A stretch of DNA of 64,000 bases from Pseudanabaena minima. Its GTDB lineage: Bacteria > Cyanobacteriota > Cyanobacteriia > Pseudanabaenales > Pseudanabaenaceae. Location: assembly GCF_051131155.1 (NCBI RefSeq), contig NZ_CP159508.1:682001-746000 (forward strand), written 5' to 3'. The translations under genes were made by a program, and so were the position numbers. Below are positions 53,473 through 61,752 of the stretch, piece by piece; positions within the stretch are counted from its first letter, which is position 1, and each line of letters begins with the position of its first letter. The notes under the pieces were generated by a model. The model made no database searches, had not been told where the DNA came from, and saw only the letters and a program-made list of their open reading frames with translations.

Positions 53473-54129
53473 ATGTTCATCCTGAAGCGCCAAGACGTTG
53501 AAATCGTCAACGTCCAAAACCCACAAAACAAAGATCAACAAATACCGATTTTGCAATATCAGGGGCAAACATTTCGGTTACTCAACATGTTTGGCGATAA
53601 TCGAGATGAGGCTTTAGCGCTTTGGCGTGACTTAACTGATAACAAAGGCAAAGCTTGCGTATTATTAGAAGAGCCTCAACGTTTTAGCGTTTGGGGCAGA
53701 GTTAAACTAGACCAACTCCCTACAGCACCTACCCAGAGTTCTTCAGCAGGTACACACCTTGTCCAAGGTTGTTTACTGATATTGCAGGCTGTATATATCG
53801 AGGTTGAAGATCTTCTTGGCGTTAGACAAGCAGGTTCTTTTAAGCAAGATTTACTGAAGTTTATGCAACAGGGTAAATTTGCTCAAAGCGAAAATATCGC
53901 CGCCTTAGAACAAGTTTTGTCAATCAACCCACTTAATAGTGTGCAAATTCCCAACTGGGATGAAAGCAAATTGCAACTTCTTCTAGGTGAAATACATCGA
54001 CTAGCCTCCTCCTATTTTGGAAACAATAGTTTTGTCGATAGTGCGATCGAGGCTCTAAATGAACTACCTGAATCGTCATCCGTAACAGCTTGGCTAGCAA
54101 AAACTCCTAAGGGTAAACTCTGGAATTAA
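53473..54129 (+). CDS. Conserved cyanobacterial protein (probably Npun_F0813 family)
   Basis: A 218-residue soluble protein that I match from memory to a conserved cyanobacterial family of unknown function (Npun_F0813-like). It starts MFILKRQDVEIVNVQNPQ, with YQGQTFRLLNMFGDNRDEAL, LWRDLTDNKGKACVLLEEP and FSVWGRVKLDQL in the conserved N-terminal half; the C-terminal half is helical. No catalytic motif is visible. ATG at 53473. The next gene, 115 bp on, encodes a membrane protein. Confidence 0.75.
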   Translation: MFILKRQDVEIVNVQNPQNKDQQIPILQYQGQTFRLLNMFGDNRDEALALWRDLTDNKGKACVLLEEPQRFSVWGRVKLDQLPTAPTQSSSAGTHLVQGCLLILQAVYIEVEDLLGVRQAGSFKQDLLKFMQQGKFAQSENIAALEQVLSINPLNSVQIPNWDESKLQLLLGEIHRLASSYFGNNSFVDSAIEALNELPESSSVTAWLAKTPKGKLWN

Positions 54130-54244
54130 TCTAAATGAATTATTTCGATGTTTTCCTTTAAAGTTATGGCTTGTAGCACAATACTTGTTATTTTCTTTCT
54201 TTAAATACTTTATTTCTTATGGTTGTAGCTAAGGTGCAAGATTC

Positions 54245-55186
54245 ATGAGTAGAGCTAAATCTCCCTCACCATCAGGGATTTCCACGCAATCTATTGTTTG
54301 GGCAGCGATCGGATGGGCAGCCCTAGCTCTAATGTTCTACCTATTTTTTAATGCCCCAACCGATGGACCACATACAATCAAGCCTGAAGAATGCGCCAAG
54401 GCAGTAAAAGATCTATTCGTCAGACCAAATTGGTATCGATACGGAACGTACATTTTTCAAACTGTAGCGATCGCCTGTTCAGGCATATTGTGTCTACGTA
54501 ACTGGCGTAGCTCCAAAATCATTAGCGGTCGAAATGTTTGGCTTGGTTTGGGCATAGGTATCTTATCTTGGGGTATTGGCAATTTAATTTTTGGTTATTT
54601 AGATTTTCAATATCAAAGTGCATTGATTGCGGGTGGAGCCAAAGGCGCTAAGGACCTAGTTGAAACCTTTCCATCAATCGCCGATATTTTCTTCACGTCA
54701 ACCTACGTATTTTTGTCATGGGGAATGGCAATGTCTGTGATTGGTCGCCGACTAAATCTATATCCTAAACAATGGGCAATCGTGGGTGCTGTTGGATTTA
54801 TTGGGGTCGTCGTGGCAGCTTATGTTACTTTTGGCGTAAGTGGAGAGGTTTCGCTAGATACTGGGAAAATCCTGAATATTATTTATGCCCTTGGTGATAT
54901 TTGGTTACTAATTGTCGCAACCATTCTATTACTAGCTTTTTGGGGTGGTAAGGCAGCTCAATCTTGGCGCTTACTCGGCAGTGCTGGTATTGCCATGTTT
55001 TTTGGTGACTTATGGTTTAACTACAGCATCAATACTGGTATCAGCAAAGTTTGTGAAGGCAAGCAATATCAAAGTGGTGAGCCTGCTGAATTTTTCTGGA
55101 TTCTTGCCTTTATTCTCTGGGGAATGGCTGCTGCTTTAGAGTTTGATTTATCTTCACGACCAACAAGTCGCAGTCGGAGAAGCTAG
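54245..55186 (+). CDS. Hypothetical polytopic membrane protein
   Basis: 313 residues with about eight hydrophobic segments, starting after a short Ser-rich N-terminus: SIVWAAIGWAALALMFYLFF, then a loop with two Cys-containing motifs (KPEECAKAVKDLFVRPNWYR), IFQTVAIACSGILCLRN, WLGLGIGILSWGIGNLIFGY, TSTYVFLSWGMAMSVIG, and further helices to about 300. The C-terminus is basic (SRPTSRSRRS), so it is probably cytosolic. ATG at 54245 follows AAGGTG. I do not recognise a named family; it looks like a conserved cyanobacterial membrane protein. Confidence 0.7.
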   Translation: MSRAKSPSPSGISTQSIVWAAIGWAALALMFYLFFNAPTDGPHTIKPEECAKAVKDLFVRPNWYRYGTYIFQTVAIACSGILCLRNWRSSKIISGRNVWLGLGIGILSWGIGNLIFGYLDFQYQSALIAGGAKGAKDLVETFPSIADIFFTSTYVFLSWGMAMSVIGRRLNLYPKQWAIVGAVGFIGVVVAAYVTFGVSGEVSLDTGKILNIIYALGDIWLLIVATILLLAFWGGKAAQSWRLLGSAGIAMFFGDLWFNYSINTGISKVCEGKQYQSGEPAEFFWILAFILWGMAAALEFDLSSRPTSRSRRS

Positions 55187-55202
55187 TTTAATCAAATAAC
55201 AT

Positions 55203-55321
55203 CAGTTCGGGTTAATTTCAAAGTATTTGCTACAGAGGATTAGTGCCGCTAATCCTCTCTAATAAAAGCCTCGCGAAGCGAGGCTTTTACTGTTTTGGCT
55301 TTTTAAAATTTCTTAGCTTAT
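55203..55321. repeat. Repeat family E, copy 2
   Basis: Starts CAGTTCGGGTTAATTTCAAAG and contains a hairpin AGAGGATTAG/CTAATCCTCT (55234-55258) and the palindrome TAAAAGCCTCGC-GAA-complement (55263-55289). It ends TTTTAAAATTTCTTAGCTTA. Related copies are at about 24987-25103 and, reversed, at 61390-61520. Confidence 0.8.
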
Positions 55322-55416
55322 CTATAGCAGTCCTATATCATTTGTGGATTTTTTTTGGTTTGTGGAAGGACACCCCGATGGGGTGTCCTTCCACAAACCA
55401 TTTAGGATTGCTATAG
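55322..55416. repeat. Repeat family D, copy 2 (95 bp)
   Basis: Terminal inverted repeats CTATAGCAGTCCTA and TTTAGGATTGCTATAG. The internal hairpin has arms GGTTTGTGGAAGGACACCCC around GAT. Confidence 0.87.
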
Positions 55417-55424
55417 GACTCACA

Positions 55425-55531
55425 TTATACCAAAACACAAAATAGCGTAGCCATTTTGTGTTTTTAAAACCCTTACTGGATTTGGTTTTCAATTCACAAA
55501 AGTGTTGCCACACTTTCGTGAATTGGTATTA
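55425..55531. repeat. Repeat family B, copy 3 (reverse, 107 bp)
   Basis: Reads TTATACCAAAACACAAAATA through CCTTACTGGATTTGG to TTCGTGAATTGGTATTA, the reverse complement of the copies at 36616 and 51194. Together, families E, D and B pack most of the 445-bp gap 55187-55631. Confidence 0.88.
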
Positions 55532-55631
55532 GTTATAAAAATGGTAACGATAGTTCTAATAATTTTTTGGGAAGCTAAAATCCAATCATCAAAATTGTTC
55601 AACAACTCAGTAAACCTAATCAAGCAGAAAA

Positions 55632-56336
55632 ATGGCAAAAAATCCTAATCCAATTTTTGGTAATGGCTTTATTCAAGGAACTAGTCTGGATGACGATATC
55701 TTTGGCTATTTGAATGTAGATGTAATCTAACGATATTATTTTTGGTGATGGACGGGATTCCTCAACGGGTTTATCTCCAGCTTCTGACACAGTAGATAGA
55801 ATCTACGGTGAAGATGGTAATGACATTATCTACGGTGGCAATGAAGATGAACCTGTTCTTGTTTGTGCCAAAGACTTACTATATGGTGGCGCAGGTAATG
55901 ACTATAGCTGTCGGCAAGTGTATGAGGACATAAAACCCAAGAATAGAATGGCGGCGCGAAGCGCCGCCATTCTATTCTTGGGTTGTGCTTTTGTCCTAAC
56001 ACAATCGAGGGTAGCTATATGTCTTTGGTGAAGGTGGTCATGATGTACTTGATGGTAGAACTGGTGATGATTATCTATATGCGTCTATCAGGTGCTGTTG
56101 AAGGATTTGCCAAAATTACGGACTTTAACTCAGGAGATAAAATTGAACTTAAAGGTGCAAGCAGTAACTATAGTTTGATGAGCTATAACAACAATGGCAT
56201 TTCTGGCATCGGTATCTATGCAAAGCTTTCCACGGGTATAATGCAAACCCAATACAACGAATTAATTGCGGTTGTCCAAAATGTTGCACCAACATTATTA
56301 AATCTAAGCAATTCTAACCAATTCAATTATGTTTAA
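55632..56336 (+). pseudogene. RTX / hemolysin-type calcium-binding protein, degenerate
   Basis: ATG at 55632 starts MAKNPNPIFGNGFIQGTSLD and stops after 32 codons; the frame then shifts at about 55729 into NDIIFGDGRDSS, RIYGEDGNDIIYGG and LLYGGAGNDYS, which are RTX calcium-binding nonapeptides (GGxGxDxux). A 51-bp palindrome (55934-55984) interrupts the reading frame, after which YVFGEGGHDVLDG and TGDDYLY resume in another frame. A last frame (to 56336) has AVEGFAKITDFNSGDKIELK and a C-terminus typical of secreted RTX proteins. At least two frameshifts plus the insertion make it non-functional. The ancestor would have been a secreted calcium-binding protein. Confidence 0.85.
55934..55984. mobile_element. 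Palindrome inserted in the RTX pseudogene
   Basis: Twenty-four-bp perfect arms (AACCCAAGAATAGAATGGCG-GCGC) around GAA, centre GCGAAGC. AGGACA at 55925-55930 and TGTCCT just to the right extend the symmetry to about 70 bp. It lies between RTX repeat segments, so the palindrome arrived in, or grew inside, a former coding sequence. Confidence 0.82.
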
Positions 56337-56349
56337 GTTTTTAAGCCCA

Positions 56350-56382
56350 AAAAGAAAGGGTTGCTTAGCAACCCTTTCTTTT
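56350..56382. terminator. Bidirectional terminator, GCNNNGC-centred
   Basis: Fifteen-bp perfect arms (AAAAGAAAGGGTTGC) around TTA with A/T tracts, between the RTX pseudogene and the convergent sugar transferase gene. Confidence 0.9.
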
Positions 56383-57073
56383 AGTATGCGCCATTTCCTT
56401 TAGGAAAAATCACAACTAAAATAGTTTTAAAGATTAAATGTAGATCAAGCCAAAAGCTCATGAGTTTAACATAACTAGCATCCATCTGTACTCTCTTCGC
56501 ATAAGGAATATCGTTACGCCCCGAAACTTGCCACAATCCTGCAATACCAGGTCGAACGCTGAGGACTCGGTCAATTGCTGAACCATATTTACTCAGTTCA
56601 GCTTGCACTAATGGTCTTGGACCAACAACACTCATATCCCCTATGAGTACATTCCAAAATTGGGGTAACTCATCCAAACTGGTTGTCCTTAAGAACTTAC
56701 CAATTTTAGTAATCCGAGGATCATGTTTGAGTTTAAAGGATGCTTCATATTCAGCACGGCTGATTGGGCAAGCATTTAAATAATCTTCTAGTGCTTGATC
56801 TGCCCCATTAATCATGGTTCTAAACTTAATGCAATTAAATTTAGAACCATTTAAACCAACTCTAGGATGAATATATAAAACTGAACCAGGAGAGCTAATG
56901 AAAACCAATAAGGTAATTGCCAAATAAACTGGTGAAAACACAGTTAAAACAATTGATGCAAATGCGATATCAAAGACTCTTTTCCCCCAAGTTGCATAAT
57001 GATCTGTACGATCTGTAACCGATTTCTTTGTACGGAGGCTAACTTGACTATTTGCTTTGCTTCTAGTAATCAT
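56381..57073 (-). CDS. Bacterial sugar transferase (WcaJ/UndPP-sugar phosphotransferase type)
   Basis: Initiating glycosyl-1-phosphate transferase that loads the first sugar of an exopolysaccharide or O-antigen onto undecaprenyl phosphate. A hydrophobic segment (about residues 35-60) and the catalytic region follow: GKRVFDIAFASIVLTVFSPV, KFNCIKFRTM, TKIGKFLRTTSLDELPQFWN, MSVVGPRPLV and SVRPGIAGLWQVSGRN. ATG at 57073 (MITRSKANSQ) gives 230 residues; 57094 is an alternative. The short N-terminus without extra helices places it in the single-domain group. It is divergent from holA. Confidence 0.93.
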   Translation of the reverse strand: MITRSKANSQVSLRTKKSVTDRTDHYATWGKRVFDIAFASIVLTVFSPVYLAITLLVFISSPGSVLYIHPRVGLNGSKFNCIKFRTMINGADQALEDYLNACPISRAEYEASFKLKHDPRITKIGKFLRTTSLDELPQFWNVLIGDMSVVGPRPLVQAELSKYGSAIDRVLSVRPGIAGLWQVSGRNDIPYAKRVQMDASYVKLMSFWLDLHLIFKTILVVIFPKGNGAY

Positions 57074-57114
57074 CAAATCTCTACACCACACCACATAGTT
57101 GAACTAATCATACA

Positions 57115-58098
57115 ATGCCTGTCTACTTTTATTGGGGCGATGACGACTATCAAATTTCTCAAGCAGTTAAAAAACTGATAGACACCCATATCGATCCGAT
57201 GTGGCGAGATTTTAATTATGCAAAAATCAATGCTACGGGGGATCTTGAGGTAATGGACGGATTAAACCAAGCTGTGACTACGCCTTTTGGTATGGGTAGT
57301 CGTTTAACTTGGCTTGCCGATACTGCGATCGCCCAACGATGCGCGGAATCATTACTAGCAGAGTTAGAAAGAACTTTCAATCATTTACCTGTAGACTCCT
57401 ACATCTTGTTTACATCATCAAATAAGCCTGATGGGAGAGCCAAATCTACCAAGTTGTTACAGAAGTATGCCCAGATTTTAGAGTTTTCGTTAATCCCTCC
57501 TTGGAAAACTGATGCGATCGCCCAATTAGTAAAACAGGCTGCCGCAGAAATTGACTTAAAAATAGCATCAGATGGCATAGATTTACTAGTTGATGCGATT
57601 GGCAATGATACTCGTCGCCTGACAATGGAATTGCAAAAGTTGCAATTATCACATTATGGAAAAACGAAGCCACTTACTGCTAAAGAGATTTCCCCATTAG
57701 TGCAAGCTTCGGCTCACAATAGTTTGCAATTAGCTAGTGCTATTCGCTCAGCAAATACGAGTCAAGCACTCTCATTGATTGCAGAACTACTGCGAAATAA
57801 TGAAGTCGGTTTGCGAATTTGTGCAACTTTGGTAGGACAGTTTCGCACATGGCTCTGGATTAAACTGATGCAAGAATCGGGAGAGAGAGATGATAAGGCG
57901 ATCGCCGATGCTGCGGAAATTGGTAATCCTAAGCGCATTTATTTCTTGAAGCAAGAAGTACAGGGGTTAAATAGTCAAAAGCTAATGCGATCGCTAAGTA
58001 TTTTGTTGCGATTAGAAGCCGATCTCAAGCATGGCAAAGATGAAACTGCGACATTGCAAACTGCAATCATTGAGTTATGCCAAGCAATGACCAAATAA
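57115..58098 (+). CDS. holA: DNA polymerase III subunit delta
   Basis: Clamp-loader subunit that opens the sliding clamp. It starts MPVYFYWGDDDYQISQAVKKL, followed by WRDFNYAKINA and the domain I/II segments TPFGMGSRLTWLADT and DSYILFTSSNKPDGRAKSTK; the C-terminal collar has LRICATLVGQFRTWLWIKL. Length 327 is normal. Sequence conservation of this subunit is low, but the series of motifs is clear. The ATG at 57115 is shortly after the divergent start of the sugar transferase gene. Confidence 0.92.
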   Translation: MPVYFYWGDDDYQISQAVKKLIDTHIDPMWRDFNYAKINATGDLEVMDGLNQAVTTPFGMGSRLTWLADTAIAQRCAESLLAELERTFNHLPVDSYILFTSSNKPDGRAKSTKLLQKYAQILEFSLIPPWKTDAIAQLVKQAAAEIDLKIASDGIDLLVDAIGNDTRRLTMELQKLQLSHYGKTKPLTAKEISPLVQASAHNSLQLASAIRSANTSQALSLIAELLRNNEVGLRICATLVGQFRTWLWIKLMQESGERDDKAIADAAEIGNPKRIYFLKQEVQGLNSQKLMRSLSILLRLEADLKHGKDETATLQTAIIELCQAMTK

Positions 58099-58133
58099 GA
58101 AAAAGCAGCGCTTCGCGCCGCTTTTTCTTATTT
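58093..58133. terminator. GCNNNGC-centred terminator after holA
   Basis: Nineteen-bp arms (AAATAAGAAAAAGCAGCGC) with one mismatch around TTC. It overlaps the holA stop codon and has T-rich right arm. Confidence 0.88.
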
Positions 58134-58191
58134 GCGAGATTTGAAAACATGATCGCTGCTAACATGGCAGATAGATCCTTTAATCAGAAGT

Positions 58192-59322
58192 ATGTCCGAA
58201 CATTCCGCAACAGTTACCGTTGCTCTCAATAGTGATAGCCAACCTAATCGCAGTTATGACATTGCGATCGCATCGTATAGTCTCAAAAACTTAGGCGATA
58301 AATTAGTAGAAATTGGTTTAGGCAAAAAAAGCAAAAAAATTCTCATTGTCTCGAATCCTGTCATTTATAAGCACTATGGCGAGACCGTCCAAGCATCTCT
58401 AAATAATGCGGGTTTTGATGTTGCTCATTTAATATTGCCCGCAGGTGAACGATTTAAAACTGCTAATTCACTTCAAAAGATTTATGACGCAGCACTTACA
58501 CATCGTTTAGAACGCTCATCAATGATTGTCGCTCTTGGTGGTGGGGTAATTGGCGATATGTCAGGCTATGCGGCGGCGACTTGGCTACGAGGAATCGATC
58601 TCGTCCAAGTACCGACTACACTGCTAGCAATGGTAGATTCCGCGATCGGTGGAAAAACGGGAATCAACCATCCACAGGGCAAAAATCTTATCGGAGCCTT
58701 TTATCAGCCACGCCTCGTTTGGGTTGATCCTGAAGTGCTAAAAACTTTACCTGCCCGTGAATTTCGCTCAGCGATGGCAGAGGTAATTAAGTACGGCGTA
58801 ATTTGGGATCGGGAATTGTTTGACCTGCTAGCCCAATGCGATCGCCTCGATCAGTTGCGCTATATTTCATCGGATTTGCTACAAACCATTTTGTACCGTT
58901 GTGCCAAAGCCAAAGCCGAAGTCGTATCTAAGGATGAAAAAGAGGGAAATCTTCGCGCCATTCTCAACTATGGTCATACAGTCGGTCACGCGATCGAATC
59001 AGTTACCAATTATCGTCTCTACAATCACGGCGAAGCCGTCGGACTAGGAATGGTCATTGCGGGTGCGATCGCTGTCGAACTGGGGCTATGGACTGAAACC
59101 GATCAAGCTCAACAGGTTGCACTTATCACCAAAACTCGATTACCACAGACTTTACCTGCTGATATTGATTTAGATGCGATTATTGAGTCCCTATCCACCG
59201 ATAAAAAAGTCGAAGCAGGTCAAGTGCGCTTCATTTTGCCAACGGCAATCGGATCAGTAACGCTTAGCGATCAAGTAACTTCAGCTATGGTTAACCAAAA
59301 TTTACGAAAAATGATGGCATAA
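58192..59322 (+). CDS. aroB: 3-dehydroquinate synthase
   Basis: NAD- and divalent-metal-dependent enzyme closing DAHP to 3-dehydroquinate, second step of the shikimate pathway. Key segments: VALGGGVIGDMSGYAAATWL, RGIDLVQVPTTLLAMVDSAI with GGKTGIN, KNLIGAFYQP, EFRSAMAEVIKYG and the metal site LNYGHTVGHAIE and YNHGEAVGLGM. Length 376 is normal. ATG at 58192. The other shikimate gene here, aroK, is 33 kb away, so the pathway genes are dispersed. Confidence 0.97.
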   Translation: MSEHSATVTVALNSDSQPNRSYDIAIASYSLKNLGDKLVEIGLGKKSKKILIVSNPVIYKHYGETVQASLNNAGFDVAHLILPAGERFKTANSLQKIYDAALTHRLERSSMIVALGGGVIGDMSGYAAATWLRGIDLVQVPTTLLAMVDSAIGGKTGINHPQGKNLIGAFYQPRLVWVDPEVLKTLPAREFRSAMAEVIKYGVIWDRELFDLLAQCDRLDQLRYISSDLLQTILYRCAKAKAEVVSKDEKEGNLRAILNYGHTVGHAIESVTNYRLYNHGEAVGLGMVIAGAIAVELGLWTETDQAQQVALITKTRLPQTLPADIDLDAIIESLSTDKKVEAGQVRFILPTAIGSVTLSDQVTSAMVNQNLRKMMA

Positions 59323-59325
59323 CAC

Positions 59326-59354
59326 TTGACACATGAAGTGGTAGTTCGTACTAT
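59326..59354 (+). promoter_or_regulatory. Putative sigma70 promoter for infC
   Basis: TTGACA (59326-59331) and TACTAT (59349-59354) are 17 bp apart, starting just after the aroB stop. The infC start lies about 150 nt downstream, leaving a long leader that could hold regulation. Confidence 0.55.
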
Positions 59355-59501
59355 ACTTAAACGTTTATGTCAAGCAAAAAACTGCTAAGCTGAAGTATAT
59401 CAAACACTTAATTTGTATATATTGCTTAGCATAGGCATATATTTGTAAACCACTAGTAATTTAAACCAATACCCCCCAAGAGTCTAGACAACAGAGATTT
59501 C

Positions 59502-60026
59502 ATGACTAAAAAGCCAATTAAAGACCTTCCCCAAATCAACGAACGCATCAGATATCCAAAAATTCGAGTCATTGATATGGAGGGGGAGCAACTCGGCATC
59601 CTAACCCCCAAAGAAGCCTTGAAGATGGCTGAAGAAAAAGAGCTAGACCTTGTATTAGTAAGTGACAAGGCTGACCCTCCTGTTTGTCGGATCATGGACT
59701 ACGGCAAATTCAAGTTTGAACAAGAGAAGAAGGCGCGTGAAGCTCGCAAAAAGCAACATACATCTGATGTCAAAGAAGTAAAGATGCGCTACAAGATTGA
59801 AGAACATGATTATAAAGTGCGAATCAATCATGCTGAACGTTTCTTAAAAGAAGGTGACAAGGTTAAAGCTACTGTGATGTTCCGTGGTCGTGAGATTCAA
59901 CACGTTGATCTTGCGGAAGTTTTGTTAAACCGTATGGCTAGCGATCTAGAGTCTGTTGCTGAGATTCAGCAATATCCTAAGCGCGAAGGAAGAAACATCA
60001 CGATGTTGATGGCTCCTAAAAAATAG
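59502..60026 (+). CDS. infC: Translation initiation factor IF-3
   Basis: Binds the 30S subunit and proofreads initiator tRNA. The N-domain has KDLPQINERIRYPKIRVIDM and LVLVSDKADPPVCRIMDYGKFK; the C-domain has KEVKMRYKIEEHDYKVRINH and VKATVMFRGREIQHVDLA. Length 174 is normal. It starts with ATG, not the rare AUU used for autoregulation in E. coli. No L35 or L20 gene follows here, unlike the usual infC-rpmI-rplT order. Confidence 0.97.
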   Translation: MTKKPIKDLPQINERIRYPKIRVIDMEGEQLGILTPKEALKMAEEKELDLVLVSDKADPPVCRIMDYGKFKFEQEKKAREARKKQHTSDVKEVKMRYKIEEHDYKVRINHAERFLKEGDKVKATVMFRGREIQHVDLAEVLLNRMASDLESVAEIQQYPKREGRNITMLMAPKK

Positions 60027-60067
60027 TCCAAGAGCCTTATATTTTGTTTTTAAGGCTTTTTTGACAG

Positions 60068-60116
60068 CCAAAAAATAGGCAGTGAATAGCTTTGCTATTC
60101 ACTGCCTATTTTTTGG
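60068..60116. terminator. 23-bp-arm perfect palindrome after infC
   Basis: Arms CCAAAAAATAGGCAGTGAAT-AGC around TTT, centre GCTTTGC. The T-tract on the right supports termination of infC. Confidence 0.9.
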
Positions 60117-60125
60117 TAAATGAAT

Positions 60126-60267
60126 TACCCCGCCGCAAGCGGACGGGGTATCAAATTCTTTTTTACTAGAATTTATTCACACCGCAGAGCGCTGGGGTAT
60201 TTACCCTCTTTGTTCAAATAAACTCCAAAAGAGAACGACGGCGCAAAGCACCGCCGTTCTCTTTTGG
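60126..60267. other. Intergenic stretch with two further hairpins
   Basis: A short hairpin TACCCCGCCGC/GCGGACGGGGTA is at about 60126-60150. A GCNNNGC-centred palindrome with 20-bp arms (CCAAAAGAGAACGACGGCGC, two mismatches) is at 60225-60267. No gene is seen between infC and the lipoprotein gene. Confidence 0.72.
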
Positions 60268-60355
60268 GTTAATTCTATATCGCTGACCATAGCTATGAAA
60301 ACCCACAAAGAACTACTCTAATTTCCTTAAATGGCAACGTTATTAGTAGGAGCGA

Positions 60356-61219
60356 TTATGGAGCAGGTGGCAATAACGTAAATGGAGTTGTAGTTGGTTT
60401 AGGTGTTGTAGAAGGGGCAGGAGCAGCAGCGGACTCAGCAGGTTGAGTAGGATCTACAGCCCCAACAACAGGAGCACCTACAGCACGTAACACTTCGACT
60501 CCATTTTGCTGCAAAACTACAATGGGCGGCTCAGAGTTAGTGTCAATACGCTTAACTAATACTCTACCGTTGGAAATCATCTGACCTGCCCTCACATAAC
60601 GAGATGTTGGCTCGCCAAAAGCATCAATAATTGCGTAAATCGTACCTGAGACTTCAACAGTACCTGTAATTTTTGTGCCTTCGGCAGCTTTGGTGTCAGG
60701 AGGGGGAGGGGGAACAAAAGTAGGACGGTTGGATGTTCGCACAACTACAGCAGCTCGAAGATTGGGTTTAACTTTGGGCTTTTCCAGCAAAGTTTCTAAT
60801 TTTGGTACTGGATTGATTACAGTACTAGTAAAAGGATCGCGAGATTGCTTAGAGTTAACACCTATTTTCTGCTCTAGCTCATCAACTCTTGCTTGCTTAT
60901 CAGTTATAGCAATAAGCTCCTGTGTTTTTTGACCAGCAACAAATGGAGTGTTAAAAGTCGGCGTGGCAGGGGTTTCAGCAACTTTTGGGGCAGTACTTGT
61001 AGGCGCACTACCAGCAAGAGTCGGCAATGGCTGCCCTGATTCCGCAAGCGACCTCATTTGTTCACAATCTGTCCCAGGAGCAAATTTAGCTGTTTTGACA
61101 ATGCCTTGTCTGGATTCCCGTGCTGTGCTGATCGTACATTCGACTGGTGTACCCTCACCGCAAGCACTAAGGATTGTAGTAACGCTAAGAATCACGCCAG
61201 CTAGGTAATAAATACGCAT
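60356..61219 (-). CDS. Putative lipoprotein with PilP-like C-terminal domain
   Basis: Starts with a lipoprotein signal: hydrophobic segment then LSACGEG, lipobox Cys near residue 20. A Pro/Ala/Thr-rich linker with a short coiled coil (DKQARVDELEQKIGV) leads to a compact domain at about 183-245: GTVEVSGTIYAIIDAFGEP, YVRAGQMISNGRVLVKRID, PIVVLQQNGVEVLRAV. This layout resembles the beta-domain of pilus proteins PilP/GspC, which dock the secretin. It ends with a Pro-rich tail. The family match is by pattern only; pil genes are not adjacent. Confidence 0.65.
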   Translation of the reverse strand: MRIYYLAGVILSVTTILSACGEGTPVECTISTARESRQGIVKTAKFAPGTDCEQMRSLAESGQPLPTLAGSAPTSTAPKVAETPATPTFNTPFVAGQKTQELIAITDKQARVDELEQKIGVNSKQSRDPFTSTVINPVPKLETLLEKPKVKPNLRAAVVVRTSNRPTFVPPPPPDTKAAEGTKITGTVEVSGTIYAIIDAFGEPTSRYVRAGQMISNGRVLVKRIDTNSEPPIVVLQQNGVEVLRAVGAPVVGAVDPTQPAESAAAPAPSTTPKPTTTPFTLLPPAP

Positions 61220-61389
61220 AATTAAAGTTCCTCTGCTGCCTACTTGGTTTTCGGTACAGCGTCATCCGAATTTTGTCGATTTTGACTGCAAGATAGTAAA
61301 GCATTATGGTAATTTTGGCAATCATTAACAAGAGATAACATCAAGTTTCATCATAATTCTACGAGTTGTCGTCCTGTAGGTTCTATATT

Positions 61390-61520
61390 CCCAAGATTGG
61401 TCTTGTTATTTTTAAAAGTCCAAACAGCAAAAGCCTCGCTAAGCGAGGCTTTTGCTCCTAGAGATGGTTCGCACCGCGAATCCTCTCTAGGAGCTAGTTT
61501 GCAATTAACCTAAACTGAGT
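61390..61520. repeat. Repeat family E, copy 3 (reverse)
   Basis: Contains the core AGCAAAAGCCTCGC-TAA-complement (61426-61456) and an inverted pair CTCCTAGAGA/TCTCTAGGAG (61455-61493). Its reverse complement aligns with the copies at 24987 and 55203. A family A element follows 25 bp later. Confidence 0.78.
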
Positions 61521-61544
61521 TTACATAGCGATTTGTGTAATTAG

Positions 61545-61659
61545 TTAACGTCAGTTCGACGAAAGTGAAAAATGGTAAGAATCGCTAAGCGATTCTTACC
61601 ATTTTTCACCATTTGCGGCGTGCGAAGCACGCCGCAAATGGCTATATCAAACTCACGTT
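61545..61659. repeat. Repeat family A, 115-bp copy with two hairpins
   Basis: Left end TTAACGTCAGTTCGAC, right end ATATCAAACTCACGTT. Hairpin 1 (61567-61607) has perfect 19-bp arms around TAA; hairpin 2 (61610-61640) has arms CATTTGCGGCGTGC around GAA. Hairpin 1 is absent from the copy at 28164-28253. Confidence 0.85.
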
Positions 61660-61752
61660 TAGTTAAAAAAATATTTAGTTGTTAAACCAGTACAAATCAC
61701 TGTCAGTACATGTCCTCTATACTTTTAGTAATCGCCATTGACGGAGAAATGT

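Noticed and set aside
60126..60200. CCCCGCCGC/GCGGACGGGG hairpin as a possible IS200/IS605-type end
   Set aside because: No TnpA or TnpB fragment nearby and no second matching end, so only listed as a hairpin.
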